From Aradus depressus (taxonomy: Eukaryota; Arthropoda; Insecta; Hemiptera; Aradidae): a stretch of DNA of 64,000 nt. The notes beneath the pieces are model-generated. The model did not search any database, was not told where the DNA came from, and saw only the letters and a list, made by a program, of their open reading frames with translations. The position numbers and the translations under genes are program-made. The stretch covers positions 36,411,087 through 36,475,086 of the forward strand of contig OY759216.1 in the NCBI GenBank assembly GCA_963662175.1, written 5' to 3'. Shown piece by piece: positions 12,471-24,850 of this stretch. Position 1 is the first letter of the stretch, and each line of letters begins with the position of its first letter.

Positions 12471-12902
12471 ATCCTCCTCACCTCTTGTTGGAGCTTCTCC
12501 GGCCCTACAACCTCCAGTGAAAGTGGTCAGACAGTTCCCCCAACATTCATCCTCTGGAACTCCTGGTTCACTTGGGTCTGACCGGAACCTCCAGAAGGCC
12601 CATTGTCTTACGAACCGATATATCTACGCACTAACTCCTTGGAAAGTTTTAATTAATACCTTCTTAATGGAATATTGTTGGAACCCGTAATCATTCGTTT
12701 TTTTCTCGTAATATATGGATGGTACACCTTATAACGTTAGCTTTAATTGCTATGCATTTAAATTTTTTTATAATAAATGTGTTGGATAAACAACACTTAA
12801 TTGGCCTTACGGGCTCCCAAATATATTTATTTTTTACACATCGGTTAACTTTACTTCTTACGTCCAAATTGTTCTTCATATTTCTTTAAATAATTGATAT
12901 TA

Positions 12903-13208
12903 TACCCCGGTAGCTCAGAGGTCGCATGCTAGCCTACTGAGCTCAAGATCTCGGGTTCGAAGCCCGGCCGAAGTGTTAGGTTTTTTTAATTGGGAGGTAA
13001 AAAAAACCTTGAACACGCCGTTCTTCGAATGGGTCGTTACGAGATGGCCCTGAGCCTGTACGAAGTAAGATACTCGTTAAAGACCCCTTAAGTGATTAAA
13101 CCTGTTTTATGCACAATGTTGGAATCCCACAGTAGAGTAACGAAAGAGCTCTCTGGTAGCAGGCGATATGACCTCGTAGTTAAAGCTCGGGCATGAGTCA
13201 TAGTAATT
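12903..13208 (+). mobile_element. SINE-A, older copy, full-length
   Basis: tRNA-like head with B box GGGTTCGAAGCCC and a body with many changes. Tail of AACT units, not AACCT. Confidence 0.85.
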
Positions 13209-14171
13209 AACTAACTTTAAAGGTACTCTTTAGTGTGAATTTTTGTATATTTGCAAGCAATTTTCATGCAACGCTTTGGGAGCTACGTATTGTTTTTGTA
13301 CAATTTTTTTGTTTAATTGTGCGCTCGTGGGAAGACATTTCGAATAGCTTTATCTTGTGAAAAAATCAAAATAGATAAACAATTGTAAGATTTTTTGAAT
13401 AAATTATTTTTTATATGAGTTATACCATTTAATGTATTCAATATTATATAGAATTTTGGTTTGTTGCAACTCAGGAGACTTGAAAGTCTCTTCTAAAATA
13501 AATCTTCAGAAGTTTTTGAGGCCAAATCGTTAATCATAAACCATTGAAATATAAATCATAATTCCAAAAAGTTAATATCAATATCGGGATTATCTGGCGA
13601 AAATGTGAGATCAAGTTTTCAACGAAATTTCTCGTTTCGAAGTCCCTTAAGTGCATTTTGACCATTTTTGTAAATATTTGACCAAAATTGTTGCGTTTTA
13701 CCGACATTTTACTGATACTCCACAAATGACTTATTAAAAAATTATATTAGATTAAAATAATTTTTGATTAGAATTTTGGTTTATGATGCTTGTGTACTCG
13801 ATCGATATCTCAAAAATTATTTCGAGTAATATAGCCGCGAAGTCTATTCAATGTACACTTAAGCATACAATTTGGTTCATGGCTGACTATCAGAAATAAC
13901 TCAGAAAGATATGAATAAATTATAATACTAGTTATAATTAAGTAATAAAAAACCTTTTTAGGAAGTAATTATATTGATGGGTTATTATATTAGCACGACG
14001 AGACCCTCAAGTGATCTAGAACCTTGCTCAAAAGTGTTATTATCGATTTGGTATGATAGTTAGATTTTTCCAAAACTTAATTGACTGATTGATGCTGCGG
14101 AAGTACTATTCCGGGGAATCATAGATGAAATTTTATTTTAATGGAATTTTCAAAGTGAGTAGACACTACTT
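13209..14171. other. AT-rich spacer
   Basis: Weak Q-like traces near 13610 (TTTCTCGTTTCGAAGTCCC). No gene seen. Confidence 0.4.
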
Positions 14172-14424
14172 GAGTGCGCCGGTAGCTCATTGGTATCCGT
14201 GCTTGCTTATGCTCAAGATCGCGGGTTTGAAACTAGGTCGAGGCCCTTAGGTTTTTTATCTGGGAGTAAAAAAACCTTGAGCACGCTATCCTTCGGTTGG
14301 AAAGTTAAGCGATGGTCCCGAGCCTGTACGGTGTCACGCGTTCATGTCCACCAGTGACGGAAGAGCGCTTTATAGTAGGCAATATGACCTTGTAGGTAAA
14401 GCCCAGGCATGAATCATAAAACCA
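14172..14424 (+). mobile_element. SINE-A, diverged with internal deletion
   Basis: Head present (GCGCCGGTAGCTCATTGG). Part of the body between GTACGGTGTCA and GTCCACCAG is missing. Lies 250 bp before another copy in the same orientation. Confidence 0.85.
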
Positions 14425-14675
14425 ACTTACTACTCGACCCATATTGCTCTTCAACTTTTGGAAAGTGAGGTAATCCCCCCCCCCCCCCCCCCCCCCCCCC
14501 CCACTTGCTGAAAGTGGCTCTGCTCGTGAATGCTCGTGTACCCCCCCTCAATTACAACAGCACGTTTCCTTCTAAGTTAATAGTTTCATGTTTCCTCTTA
14601 CATAACTCGTCTAACATTGTCTTAAAATGGTTTCTCCCTTTATCTTATGTTTACCTTGACGGAAGGGGGGCGTGA

Positions 14676-15016
14676 GGGCGCCGGTAGCTCAGTGGTATGC
14701 GTGCTTGACTTCTGAGCTCAAGGTCGTGGGTTCGTAACCCGACCGAGGCCCTTAGTTTATTTTATCTGGGAGGTAAAATAAACTTAAGCACGCCGTCCTT
14801 CGGATGGGACGTTAAGCGATGGTCCCGAGCCTGTACGATGTCAGATACTCGTTAAAGATCCCTGTCCTAGGTGAATAAAAATTTAGGGTAGGCAAAATTT
14901 AGGACTCCCACAGTAGAGTCGGGCTCATGTCCACCAGAGTGACGAAAGAGCGCTTTGGTAGTAGGCGATATGACCTCGTTGTTAAAGCCCGGGCATGAGT
15001 CATAAAACCTAACCTA
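14676..15016 (+). mobile_element. SINE-A, full-length, with 14-bp target duplication
   Basis: tRNA-like head with A box TAGCTCAGTGG and B box GGGTTCGTAACCC, then a body with the hairpin GTTTATTTTA...TAAAATAAAC, ending GGCATGAGTCATAAAACCT and a tail of AACCT units. ACCTTGACGGAAGG flanks it (14653-14666, 15017-15030). Pol III promoter boxes plus the target duplication mark a LINE-mobilised SINE. Confidence 0.92.
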
Positions 15017-15109
15017 ACCTTGACGGAAGGAAATTGTAACATTTTTATCATGATTTTAATGATAACGTTAACATTATTTGTTTTTACTTCTCCAGCTGTA
15101 AAAGTATAG

Positions 15110-15500
15110 AAGAATTTATGTAATCGGTCAAAAATTTGATGCGTAGTTTTCAACGGAATTTCTTGTTTTCCGACCTCTAGATTCCAAATATGAAAAAATA
15201 AATCTGTCTGTCAATGAACACGATAACTGCCGATGCAATGAATGTATCGAGAATATATGTTTTTCAGCCAAATCAATGAGGACGTAACCTATCAAATTTC
15301 AGCGATATCGGCTGACAGGAAGGGGCTTCAGGGGAAAGGCTCAATTCAAAAACTCTAATAACTGCCGATGTAATGAATTTATCGACACAAAATTTAGTAT
15401 GAGGCCTTAGGAGCCCCTATGTATGTCAACTATTGAATATTAGCGCAAATGGTATCGTTGGTTGTAATATACTAAAATTTTTGGGGCCCCCCTTTTTTTA
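15110..15500 (+). repeat. Dispersed repeat R, long copy
   Basis: TATGTAATCGGTCAAAAATT, TTTTCCGACCTCTAGATTCC, AACACGATAACTGCCGATGC, GGAAGGGGCTTCAGGGG, TATGAGGCCTTAGGAGCCCC in sequence, the most complete + copy. Confidence 0.7.
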
Positions 15501-16240
15501 CAAACTGCAATAAAATGTTTATTTATGCATTTATATGGATTTAACAAAGGATTTATATTATTTCTAAGGTATAAACATGAAATACATTTTAAAAGTTTCG
15601 TATTTGATCAATCTTTTCATCAAAATTTTGAAATTCGATCACCTCATACTTAGAATAGAAATGATAATATTTTCAATAGTTTTAAGTTATAAGAGAAGTT
15701 CGACTAAAAAAGTATAACAAAAGTAGACATTTCGATTGAATCAGATCAGTGTGTTTTGTATGTGTAAATATGGAATATAAAACATAACTCACCTTCTGAA
15801 AGCAAACTCGTAGTTTTTTTTTATAAATATTATTCAATCACTATTATTCAGATAAAACACAACTCGATTCCTCACTATTCAAATCAACATTCTTGTTTCG
15901 ATCATGAAACAAGAAAAGGTTGTGTTCTTGAGCGCGCAATTTGAAAGTAGAAACTTGAGATGAATAAACACTTGGAATCATAAATTGATTCAAAAAATTA
16001 TTTGCCGTAAATACAATGGTAGATATGATGAATGTATAGATATAAAAAAATGATCAAAGATAAATTTGATTCATTGGTAAATTTTTAATGAATAAAAAAA
16101 ATTTATAATTTTGAATTTTTCGAAATAATTTTTTTTTTTTTATTTTTTAAATCCATTTTTGATTTTTACGGGGGCCCTTCATTGACGGGGGCCCCAGGCC
16201 ATGGCCTAGTCCGGCCTATTGGGTAATCCAGCACTGCTCG
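15480..16240. other. AT-rich block bounded by GGGGCCCC motifs
   Basis: TTGGGGCCCCCC at 15480 and GACGGGGGCCCCAGGCCATG at 16177 could be degraded ends of an old DNA transposon. No target duplication seen. Confidence 0.25.
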
Positions 16241-17575
16241 TTGTCCATCCTGATGACTCAAATACTCTCATTCTTTTAACTGTCAATCTAAAGAATCTAT
16301 TTACATGAAATATATTAAAATTCGAAAGTCCATGATTAAGACACCGATTTGGTAGTTTGGTTTGAGGGGAGAGCGAAAACTTTGTAGGTTAATTTGAGCT
16401 GGGGAAGTACATCCCAGAGCTCTAACTTGCCCTGTGTGATGGCTTCAGGTTTAGTTCAACAAAAAGAGCCAGCTGAAGTTCAAGTCACGGACTACTTACC
16501 GAGGAGCGGCGGGCCCCGTCATCCCATCCATGTCTATAAAGGTCATCTGTTCTAGTTCATAGGCCCATAGCAGGCAAAAACTAGTCTACTTCATCTGCCC
16601 TCCTCTTCGGCTCTCTTCTCATCTATTTGGACAAAAAATATCTAATACATCTCAGAACCAGATTGTAGAAAAACGAAGAACTAAGACCTTCATGGGGCCA
16701 GAGCTAGTTCTAGGATCATCAAAGCATACCGAACCCAAAAAAATTTACTGGAGACCTTTTGTAAAAGTCATGGAGAGAAATAACCACATGCAGACAGTCG
16801 AAGATCTTCCTGGCTGAGGATTTCAAAGTGTTGGGGGATTGGATCCTGAAGCTCAAAGGAGCGAACTTCAGCACCTGACATCCACCAACATATTATATGA
16901 GTCAAGGACAGTCCCACATAGTGATGAGCAAAATCAGTCTTGGTGCACATTTTACAAGACCAAGACTATGAGCGCGTGACCAAGACCAAATCAGCGAGAC
17001 TGGAGAAAATTTTTTAAAATTTAATTTGTATCTGCTAAACGAAATAGTCGAAATATTCGATTTTTTGAAGAGATAGAGCGTCATGTGTTAAAGATTTGAT
17101 TGTGTAAATTTCAAATAATCCATAACATTTGGAAAAACATATCGAAACTCCTTAATTTAAATAATTTATGGTTTCCAGATTTACTTTGTGAAGCTCCATT
17201 CTAGGAATAGATAATTAGGCATCTACATGCCTGAACACGGCAAAACTAGTTTAGTATTTGAGAATATATAGTGAAGTTTGACAAAGAAATTGTGTATTAT
17301 TATCTATTCCTTAATTTAATTTCTACAAATAATAATATAGTGATCTAAATTTATTAATTATTTAAAAAAATATATATTTCCTTTAACCAAATTTATTTTT
17401 ACTCCATTTTCGTGACATTAAATTTAAAAATAATTGACTTATAAAATAGCATAAAAAATATTTTTTTTAATAAATTTTTTCATACTAGTTTTTTTATTAA
17501 ATGAGAAATTTATTTGATTTTTCCCCATTAATGACTGAGTTACTTTTTTTTTTTATTTCTGATGGAAAATAGCAG
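16241..17575. other. Spacer with unidentified mixed-composition DNA
   Basis: An R end at 16347-16425 (GGGGAGAGCGAAAACTTTG, GGGGAAGTACAT). 16440-16970 is less AT-rich but gives no reading I can defend. 17080-17560 is very AT-rich. Confidence 0.4.
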
Positions 17576-17850
17576 GTAGAGCTCGTATTGCAAGACAAAG
17601 ATATGGTCTTGCGTTTGCTCATCTCCCGGGTAGATGCCCTGTTTATGCTTAGACCAGATTCGGTAGAGATCATGGAGGAACGTTTTAAGAAGATTAGACC
17701 ACGGCAGTATTCTGAGATAAGCTAAGGAAAATTCATGAAGGATAATTATCTTCGGATAAAAGTAAGACAAGACGATAAGGCAAGGAGGAAGCCCAGCGCT
17801 CCAGGAAAGGGACAAAAGCTGAATGCTTAGAACCCTCGATGCTCGCATCA
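17576..17850 (+). pseudogene. Possible decayed coding repeat
   Basis: The + frame reads VELVLQDKDMVLRLLISRVD, then FKKIRPRQYSEIS, a stop, and GKFMKDNYLRIKVRQDDKAR. The last 70 bp resemble 49975-50050, so this is probably part of an old dispersed element and not a host exon. Confidence 0.25.
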
Positions 17851-17880
17851 GTCCTCCCAGTTGAGAGAAGTTGTCCAGTA

Positions 17881-17928
17881 CAAAACTCGATATGTCCACA
17901 ACTCGATATGTACAAAACTCGATATGGA
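17881..17928 (+). repeat. 16-bp tandem repeat, three units
   Basis: CAAAACTCGATATGTC-type units at 17881, 17897 and 17913. Confidence 0.85.
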
Positions 17929-18889
17929 GTCATCGAAATTTCATGTTTTCCTCCGACCATTTAAATCCAAAGAATGTGTTTGTATGTGCCTGTGGGTGGG
18001 ATAACTTGAAGCCTTTAGCGATGACACCTTATCCAAAAAAGACAGATTTCAACACACAAAGAAAGCACATTGAACAAAATTAGGAGTGAAAAATGGAAAG
18101 TAAGAATAGAAACTAATTTATCCTTCTCTTTTCCCTTTTTCAAGAAAAAAGTATGAAATCAATTATTTTTTGGGGGCTTTGTGATTTACAGGATAATTAA
18201 ACAAAAAGAAAGTAATGTTGTTATAACATCTAGTTAACCTTTTCAAATAGATGTCTATTTTTTGCTTCCGCCGTCAATGCTTTATTTGAACCAATTTCCA
18301 CACACTTAAAACTTCTTCCCAAATCACGAACTTATCTAAAAAAAAAATTGGGCTACTTAACTCTTCATCTGTTGCCACAAATGCCAGCGGTGAAAGTGTG
18401 AAAACGTAGGTTCGCTAAGGACTCAACGCGTGCGTGTCATGTTTGATAAAGTGTTATAAAGATACGCACACCGACAGTGCTCTCACTAACGACCACAATA
18501 TTCATTTCTGCTTCTAGCACAGCTTTTTTTCAATATAAAAAGTATAAATATTTTTAAATCAGAAACTTCATTTTTTAATATTTGTTACATAAATGTTCAT
18601 AAAATTTTAATTGAATCGATTATATTATAAATTCCATTATATTGGATTTATTATATTATTATGGAGTATATGTTTTACCGCGTCCTGATTTGATGAAAGT
18701 AAATTGTATATTTATTACAGTCGTAAGTAAAAAAATATAGATTTTATTGTTCTACTCACCATTCACACGACTCCTTATGTAATTTTTGCTCCATTATTCT
18801 AATTTATTTAATTTTGACTAATAAGAGTTCCCTTACGTTATATAATTAATCACAGAGTATATTTATACTTATATCTATTTTTCACTACT
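17929..18889. other. AT-rich spacer
   Basis: A Q-like piece at 17935-18010; otherwise nothing recognised. Confidence 0.4.
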
Positions 18890-19174
18890 CTTTAACTACG
18901 AGGTCATATCGCCTACTACCAGAGCGCACTTTTGTCACTCTGGTGGACATGAGCTTGACTCTACTGTGGGAGTCCTAAATTTTTATTCACTTAGGGCAGG
19001 GGTCTTTAATTAGTACCTGACTTCGTACAGGCTCGGGACCATCGCTTAATGTCCCATCCGAAGGACGGCGTGCTTAAGTTTATTTTACTTCCCAGTTAAA
19101 ATAAACTAAGGGCCTCGGCAGGGTTTCGAACCCACGCCGCTCAGAAGGCAAGCACTCATACCATTGAGCTACCT
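18890..19174 (-). mobile_element. SINE-A, near full-length
   Basis: The body is close to consensus. The head ends at CATACCATTGAGCTACC, with a small deletion at the anticodon-like part. Confidence 0.85.
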
Positions 19175-19239
19175 CAAAGAAAGCAAAAAAACAATAGTTA
19201 TAGAGGGATTTATCAATCTTCATAATGTCGAAAATGTCA

Positions 19240-19510
19240 TATTCGATACATTAATAGTTATTATGGTTTTTGAATTGTCCCCCTTCTCTTCGGTCGATTT
19301 AACTGAAACTTAGTAAATGTCGACCTTGATAGGGTTTTGAATTTACATAAGGAATTTCGTGCCGATACATTCAATACAACGGAGTTTCTTCGGGTTTTAT
19401 TTAGTTGAAGCCTCATGATCCCTCTCCCTTTCGGCCAATTTTGCAGAAAATTAATATGTGTCATTCTTAAAGAGTTTTGAATCTACATATGAAATTTGAG
19501 GTAAATACTC
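19240..19510 (-). repeat. Dispersed repeat R, with duplicated middle
   Basis: CTCTTCGGTCGATTTAACTG and CCTTTCGGCCAATTTTGCAG are two tandem versions of the same R segment, each followed by a GTGTCATTCTT/ATGTCGACCTT motif. Confidence 0.65.
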
Positions 19511-19923
19511 TGGGCAACCCATATTGGTGTCCTACACATCGTATAACAGTATGCAAGTCGTAATGTCAATGGTATCCTTGAAAACGCATTGGGCATTTTT
19601 AGACAACTCGGGAATTTACTTATGGATTTATACAATTGCATTCATCTATTTTTATCAAAACCGCGTTCGAGTCCTAAAATTAGTTAAACGTACTTATCTT
19701 GCTTATACAAACATTTGCCCAGATGCGGTGAAGAGATAATTACCGTTATGCAGTTCTGAAACGTTTCTTTCATTGGCAAAAACTAGATAAGTACGTGAAT
19801 AACTAGGTAAGTGATGGTATAAAATAGACAACTCTTTTGATTTCGGGTGATTAACTAGATAAGTGGGGGTGCAATTTTAGATAAGTTCTAAAAATGTATG
19901 ATAAAATTACAAAATTAAATATA

Positions 19924-22358
19924 CAGGGTGTATCGCAAGCAGATGACAATACTCGGGGGGGTGAATGCCCCACTCAAGTACGCTAAGAAACCGGGGTAAT
20001 AAAAATCCGTTTCAACTTAGTGTAGAAATAAATGAGATTTAAAAATGTTTTACGATAACCACGTTTTTTTAGCAAAATGTCCGTAAATATCACTTTTTGG
20101 TTAATGTAAAGTAAAATCTGAGTACACTGTCGTAATCTACGTTAAATTTCCTAATAGGTGACATGTTTTTTGACATGAAAATCGAAACGAATAAAATAGG
20201 AGGCTAACGTTTATTTCAAAACAAACACCTGTTTAAATTTTTCGGCAAAGTTTCAGTTTACCGTAATTTGTTTTCTCCATTTGCTAGGATGTTCCAAATT
20301 CACCAAAAGTTAGCAAAAATATGGCTCTTTAAAAATACCTAATGTTGTTCTCTTTATTGACGACCATAGCCGGAATGAGACAGCAGAAAAGATGAAAAAC
20401 ATGGGTACACCCAACTTACACAAAGCGAGACTTTTTATAAAATTAACTAATTTATTATTTAAAAAAAATTGAAATTATCACATTATTAATTTTCAAAAAT
20501 AAAAAAAATTATCATTAATAGGTACGCTGTACACACGGGACTTTAGAGTGCCCCGCACATAAAAATCTAAGGTCGTCAGGTAAGGACTCCATGCCGGCCA
20601 TCTCACAGGTCCATACCGTCCAATCCACCTCCGAGGGAAGTTTTCGTTCATCCATTCCGTTATGACTCTTCCATTATGGGCTGGACATCCATCCATCTGC
20701 CACCAACATCCTTCTCTAGCTTCTGGTGAGATTTGTTCTAGGAGTGGAGATACTTCATTCTGCAGCAGAGTAAGGAAGCCAACTGTGTTCAGTCGATTGG
20801 GTAAGATAATCTGGGGCAACATGTACCTGCCTAAAACACCCAACCACACATTTACACTGAACTGGTATCGAAAATGTGCGTCCTTTACAGCATGTGGATT
20901 GTTTAGTGACCAGACATGAGAGTTGCGTGAGTTGAAGATTCCAGGACGTGTAAATGTAGATTCATCGGTCCACAGTATGCGAGCAGGAAAATTTCTATCT
21001 GTGCAACACTGTTGAACAAACCACTGAGCAAACTCCATTCTTGATTCATAATCACGAGGCAGCAACTCCTGGATAGTTGTAAGGTGATACGGACGCCTTT
21101 CGTCATCCCTAAGAGCCCTAAAAACAGTAGAGTGAGATATACCAAGTTGATATCCAACGCGCCGGGTGCTCGTGGACGAATCATTGTCAAACCGCTCTAA
21201 AATATCATCGACATCCCTTCGTGGTCGACCGGCATAATTAGCAGGTTGTCTTGGAATCGAACCAGTTTCTCCCATAATCCGATAGGCATTTTCTATAGTT
21301 CGCCGATCCGGCCATCTTTGTCGATTTGGGAATAGATTACGGTAAATTCTTTCTGCTAGCAGACCGTTGCCTCCAGCAGCCCCGTAAGCATAAATCATGT
21401 CTACGTATTCCCGCGCTGTGTAAAACCGGCATGATTCTCTTAGACTAATGTCTCTCAACCGAATCTTTGCATAAAACTGTTTATTGGATCTAATAATGTT
21501 TACATTAGCTAATACGTCTAACGTTTGTTTTCAGTTTCAAAATCCATTGAACAGATTAGGATTATTTTTATTTTTTTTTACTCTCTAATCGTCGACAGAA
21601 GCCAACATTAGGGAAAACAAATATAACTTTATTTATTCAGAGAAAATAATTAATTAATATTTCAGAGAATAATAGTAATTTGGTGAATTTAGAACATCCT
21701 AGCGAATGGAGATAACAAATTACGGTAAATTGAAAATTTGCCAAATATGTTGTTATAATTTTTTCAACACAATGTACAGTACAAAACTTTTTTTATCTCT
21801 GAAAATAATTTCAATTTTTTTGAAATAATGAATTAGTTAATTTTATAAAAAGTCTCGCTTTGTGTATGTTAGGTTTACCCATGTTTTTCATCTTTTCTGC
21901 TGTCTCATTCCGGCTATGGTAGACAATAAAGAGAACAACATTAGGTATTTTTAAAGAGCCATATTTTTGCTAACTTTTGGTGAATTTGGAACATCCTAGC
22001 AAATGGAGAAAACATATTACGGTAAACTGAAACTTTGCCGAAAAATTTAAACAGGTGTTTGTTTTGAAATAAACGTTAGCCTCCTATTTTATTCGTTTCG
22101 ATTTTCATGTCAAAAAACATGTCACCTATTAGGAAATTTAACGTAGATTACGACAGCGTAGTCAGATTTCACTTTACTTTAACCAAAAAGTGATATTTAC
22201 GGACATTTTGCTAAAAAAACGTGGTTATCGTAAAAATTTTAAAATCTCATTTATTTCTACACTAAGTTGCAACGGATTTTTATTACCCCGGTTTCTTAGC
22301 GTACTTGAGTGGGGCATTCACCCCCCCGAGTATTGTCATCTGCTTGCGATACACCCTG
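19924..22358 (-). mobile_element. Tc1/mariner-superfamily (DD41D) element with about 555-bp inverted termini
   Basis: Both ends read CAGGGTGTATCGCAAGCAG inward and are flanked by TA (19922-19923, 22359-22360). The left terminus (19924 to about 20478) and the right (about 21803 to 22358) are near-identical inverted copies. Such long TIRs around a single transposase are unusual for mariner-type elements. Inside the right half, 21679-21745 is a diverged direct repeat of 21978-22045. Confidence 0.88.
20493..21458 (-). CDS. DD41D transposase, C-terminally shortened
   Basis: 321 residues. Residues 10-70 form an N-terminal HTH region of the type annotated DUF4817 in arthropods (YTAREYVDMIYAYG...). 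A second HTH is around 95-115, then the DDE core: D165 in WTDESTF, D256 in WWQMDGCPAHN and D298 in SPYLTTLDFY, with 41 residues between the last two. The usual SPD is SPY here, but the catalytic D of the final motif is kept. The frame ends about 20 residues after that motif, right at the inner edge of the left TIR, whereas relatives run on after LKSRVY; an internal deletion that fused the gene to the TIR is likely. The open frame suggests recent activity; function without the C-terminus is doubtful. Confidence 0.85.
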   Translation of the reverse strand: MRDISLRESCRFYTAREYVDMIYAYGAAGGNGLLAERIYRNLFPNRQRWPDRRTIENAYRIMGETGSIPRQPANYAGRPRRDVDDILERFDNDSSTSTRRVGYQLGISHSTVFRALRDDERRPYHLTTIQELLPRDYESRMEFAQWFVQQCCTDRNFPARILWTDESTFTRPGIFNSRNSHVWSLNNPHAVKDAHFRYQFSVNVWLGVLGRYMLPQIILPNRLNTVGFLTLLQNEVSPLLEQISPEAREGCWWQMDGCPAHNGRVITEWMNENFPRRWIGRYGPVRWPAWSPYLTTLDFYVRGTLKSRVYSVPINDNFFYF

Positions 22359-22509
22359 TATATGCATTCCATAATAAAATATGGAGAAATTGTTGAAAAA
22401 TAATTTATCAAAAAAATTCGATTTACACTGAAAACAGAAAACTTCAAAGCGCTGCCCTGAAAACCTGTGATTTTGGACTTGCCTAGTTTTTCCCAAATGG
22501 TATAGATTT

Positions 22510-22690
22510 ATGTTAATTCTCCCTTTCCTTCTATTTGGTTAAACATCTTTAGTTCACAGATACACAAACAGGCAGGTTGGAAAAATTAAATTCCGGTAGG
22601 TACTAATTCAATATCGAATAGAAATTTCAGTAGACCGATTACATAACATCCCCTTTACTTCAAATTGCTTGGGAAGTAAAAAGTTTTCTA
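22510..22690 (-). repeat. Dispersed repeat R, partial
   Basis: GACCGATTACATAACATCCC and the ACAGATACACAAACAGGCAG part of the reverse orientation; adjoins the DD41D element. Confidence 0.5.
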
Positions 22691-23505
22691 AAAATATAAT
22701 ATAATATATTAGTACAACAACGTCACAATACCTTCTGATACTGAGGAATTCTCCATTTTTTTTTTACATGAAGTGTTTGTCACTGTATTACACACAATAC
22801 TGTTTTTTTCTGGTGACACCAAAGTTGACGTAGGTGAGTAGGTATCAGATAAAGACAAATGAACGATAAATCAATGGATGGAAATTTACCAAATTTGGTA
22901 GCTTGGGAACACCCACGGATTATCGTCCAAATAAGGTGAAGTGGGTTCGTAAAACATGGTAAATTAAATTGATTTTTTTATTTATTGTGCGGAATATTTA
23001 TTACAGTTTTTAGTTATCAATATTGAAGACGTTCTTGATATCAATATAATGCCCCTTAAGTGGGGGGGTTTACCTTTTACTTCACCACCAGGGGATCCAC
23101 CAAACTTCCGACCCTTATATTAGCCCCCCAGTCATTGATGTATATCTTAGCTCGGAACCTCAAAAAGTGTTTATACACTAGTAATCTCATGAAACTGTGA
23201 CGAAAAAGCAAACCAATATACATCATCCACTTGCAAAGTCAATGGGCACCCGCGCTAAGTTGTGGAGGGGAAAGGTGAGTGGATTCTGAAGTCGTCTTTA
23301 CTTCGTGGTCGTGTTATTATATTTATTACTGATGCCATACAAGGATATAAGCTAGTCTAACAAGTGTTGTGAAAATTCGTTCTGATCTATTGTCAACAAT
23401 TTTTAGGTAATAAGTGAGCCGTAACGGAAGAAGGGGATCAGAGAAGGGGATTTAATTAAAAAATCCCAATGATTGCCGATGTATCGACATGAAATTTTAT
23501 ATTTT
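22691..23505. other. Spacer with a repeat shared with 34243-34380
   Basis: ATACATCATCCACTTGCAAAG, GCACCCGCGCTAAGTTGTGG and TTTACTTCGTGGTCGTGTTA match 34243-34380. Family unknown. Confidence 0.4.
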
Positions 23506-24003
23506 AAAAGAAGAAGAAGTTTTTATTATAACAGTCACATTTACAGAAATACAATTATACAATAAGGTTCCTTAACCATTAACCTTATACACTAAATACA
23601 AATCAAAAATAATCAATTAAATTAAAAACAATGCTACTGCTTGAGAATAAATTTTTAAAAACTCTTAAAAAAACAATACAAAGTAACTGAAATTAACAGA
23701 AAATAAATTAATAAACTTTCAAAAACAGAGATTATAATTTAAAATCGTGAACGGATACCAACCAATCTAAGGCATTTGTTTTGGGAGTGAGAGTTCTCAA
23801 GTTGGTATTGCTTGCAAGACCGGCCCACACTGGGCATGCATACGTCATCACTGGCCGCAACACAAGCTTGTATATGAGGAGTCTATTGGTTAGATTAAGG
23901 GCTGCCTTTCTGTGGAGTAACGGGAATAAGGAGAACACAAGTCCGCTCACAGTATTTGCTTTCTGTCTGATATGTTGCCTGAAGGTCAGTCGTCTGTCTA
24001 GAA

Positions 24004-24850
24004 CAGTGGTCGCCAAACTTTTGAGCGACTGTGCTACTTTACAGCTCGTAAACTTTACTGTGAGCTACCCAACAAAGTAGAAGGGGGGGGGGGGGGGGGG
24101 GGGGAGAATAATACATGTTTTTGTTTAAATCACACAGTTGTTTATTACCTATAAATATACATTTCTAGTTTATATTAAATCTAATTAAATGCAATTTCTA
24201 ACATTGCAATTAATAGCATAAGAATTTATATAACAAAATATTTGCATTAGAAAAACATAGTTCAATGTGAGGGGTGGCTCTCTTTTTTGTCATCAACAAT
24301 TCTTTTAATGTTAGGCTCATATGTTGTAGCAGCCATTCGAATGCAGTTGTCCAATATTCATCAGTCAACCGGTTACTGTACTTGTTTTTAAAGAATTTCA
24401 TACCGGAAAATGAAATCTCACACAGATATGTTGAAGTGAACATTGCCTTCACTCGTAAACCAACCTGAACCAAAATTGGATATTTTTGCTTAGGACCAAA
24501 AGGCCAAATATTTTCATTGCTTGAAGTTAGTGATTTTAATGAAAGGTCACTTAGAAAATCAATCAGTTCCATCTTCACTGCAGCGTTGTCTTCTTCAAAA
24601 TATTGCATGACACAAGTAGAGAATTCTTCAGCATCAATCTCTACAGAAGGGGATGTGACGAAAATAACCTACACTCACGATCACACACCAGACACTGACT
24701 GACAGAAGCGCGGGATGCGTAGTGGGGATGAGGGGGATGAGTAGTGCAGATTAGCCAACCCAAGCGCTGCGTCTGAAATTTCCCCGCGAGCTACCAAAAA
24801 TTTCCCTGCGAGCTACCAGCAGCTCGCGAGCTACGGTTTGGCGACCACTG
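24004..24850 (-). mobile_element. hAT-superfamily element with 8-bp target duplication
   Basis: Ends CAGTGGTCGCCAAAC and its inverted copy, flanked by GTCTAGAA on both sides (23996-24003, 24851-24858). It is inserted in a jockey-like LINE. At 847 bp it keeps only the 3' part of a transposase, so it is an internally deleted, non-autonomous copy. A G-run of about 22 lies at 24086. Confidence 0.9.
24210..24608 (-). pseudogene. hAT transposase C-terminal (dimerisation) fragment
   Basis: 132 residues. Shows the hAT C-terminal pattern YP (43-44), STYLCE (59-64), FS (67-68), M and K residues, then NRLTDEY (79-85). The N-terminal zinc finger and most of the RNase-H-like core are missing, leaving a remnant within a deleted element. 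Confidence 0.75.

Noticed and set aside
12182..12581. Open frames of 112 and 124 residues as protein genes
   Set aside because: They are by-products of the 48-bp tandem repeat; both frames are open for the same reason.
17540..17899. 119-residue minus frame
   Set aside because: The opposite strand gives the more protein-like reading, and the region resembles another repeat at 49975.
20662..21190. Other open frames over the DD41D transposase
   Set aside because: Shadows of the 321-residue minus-strand transposase.
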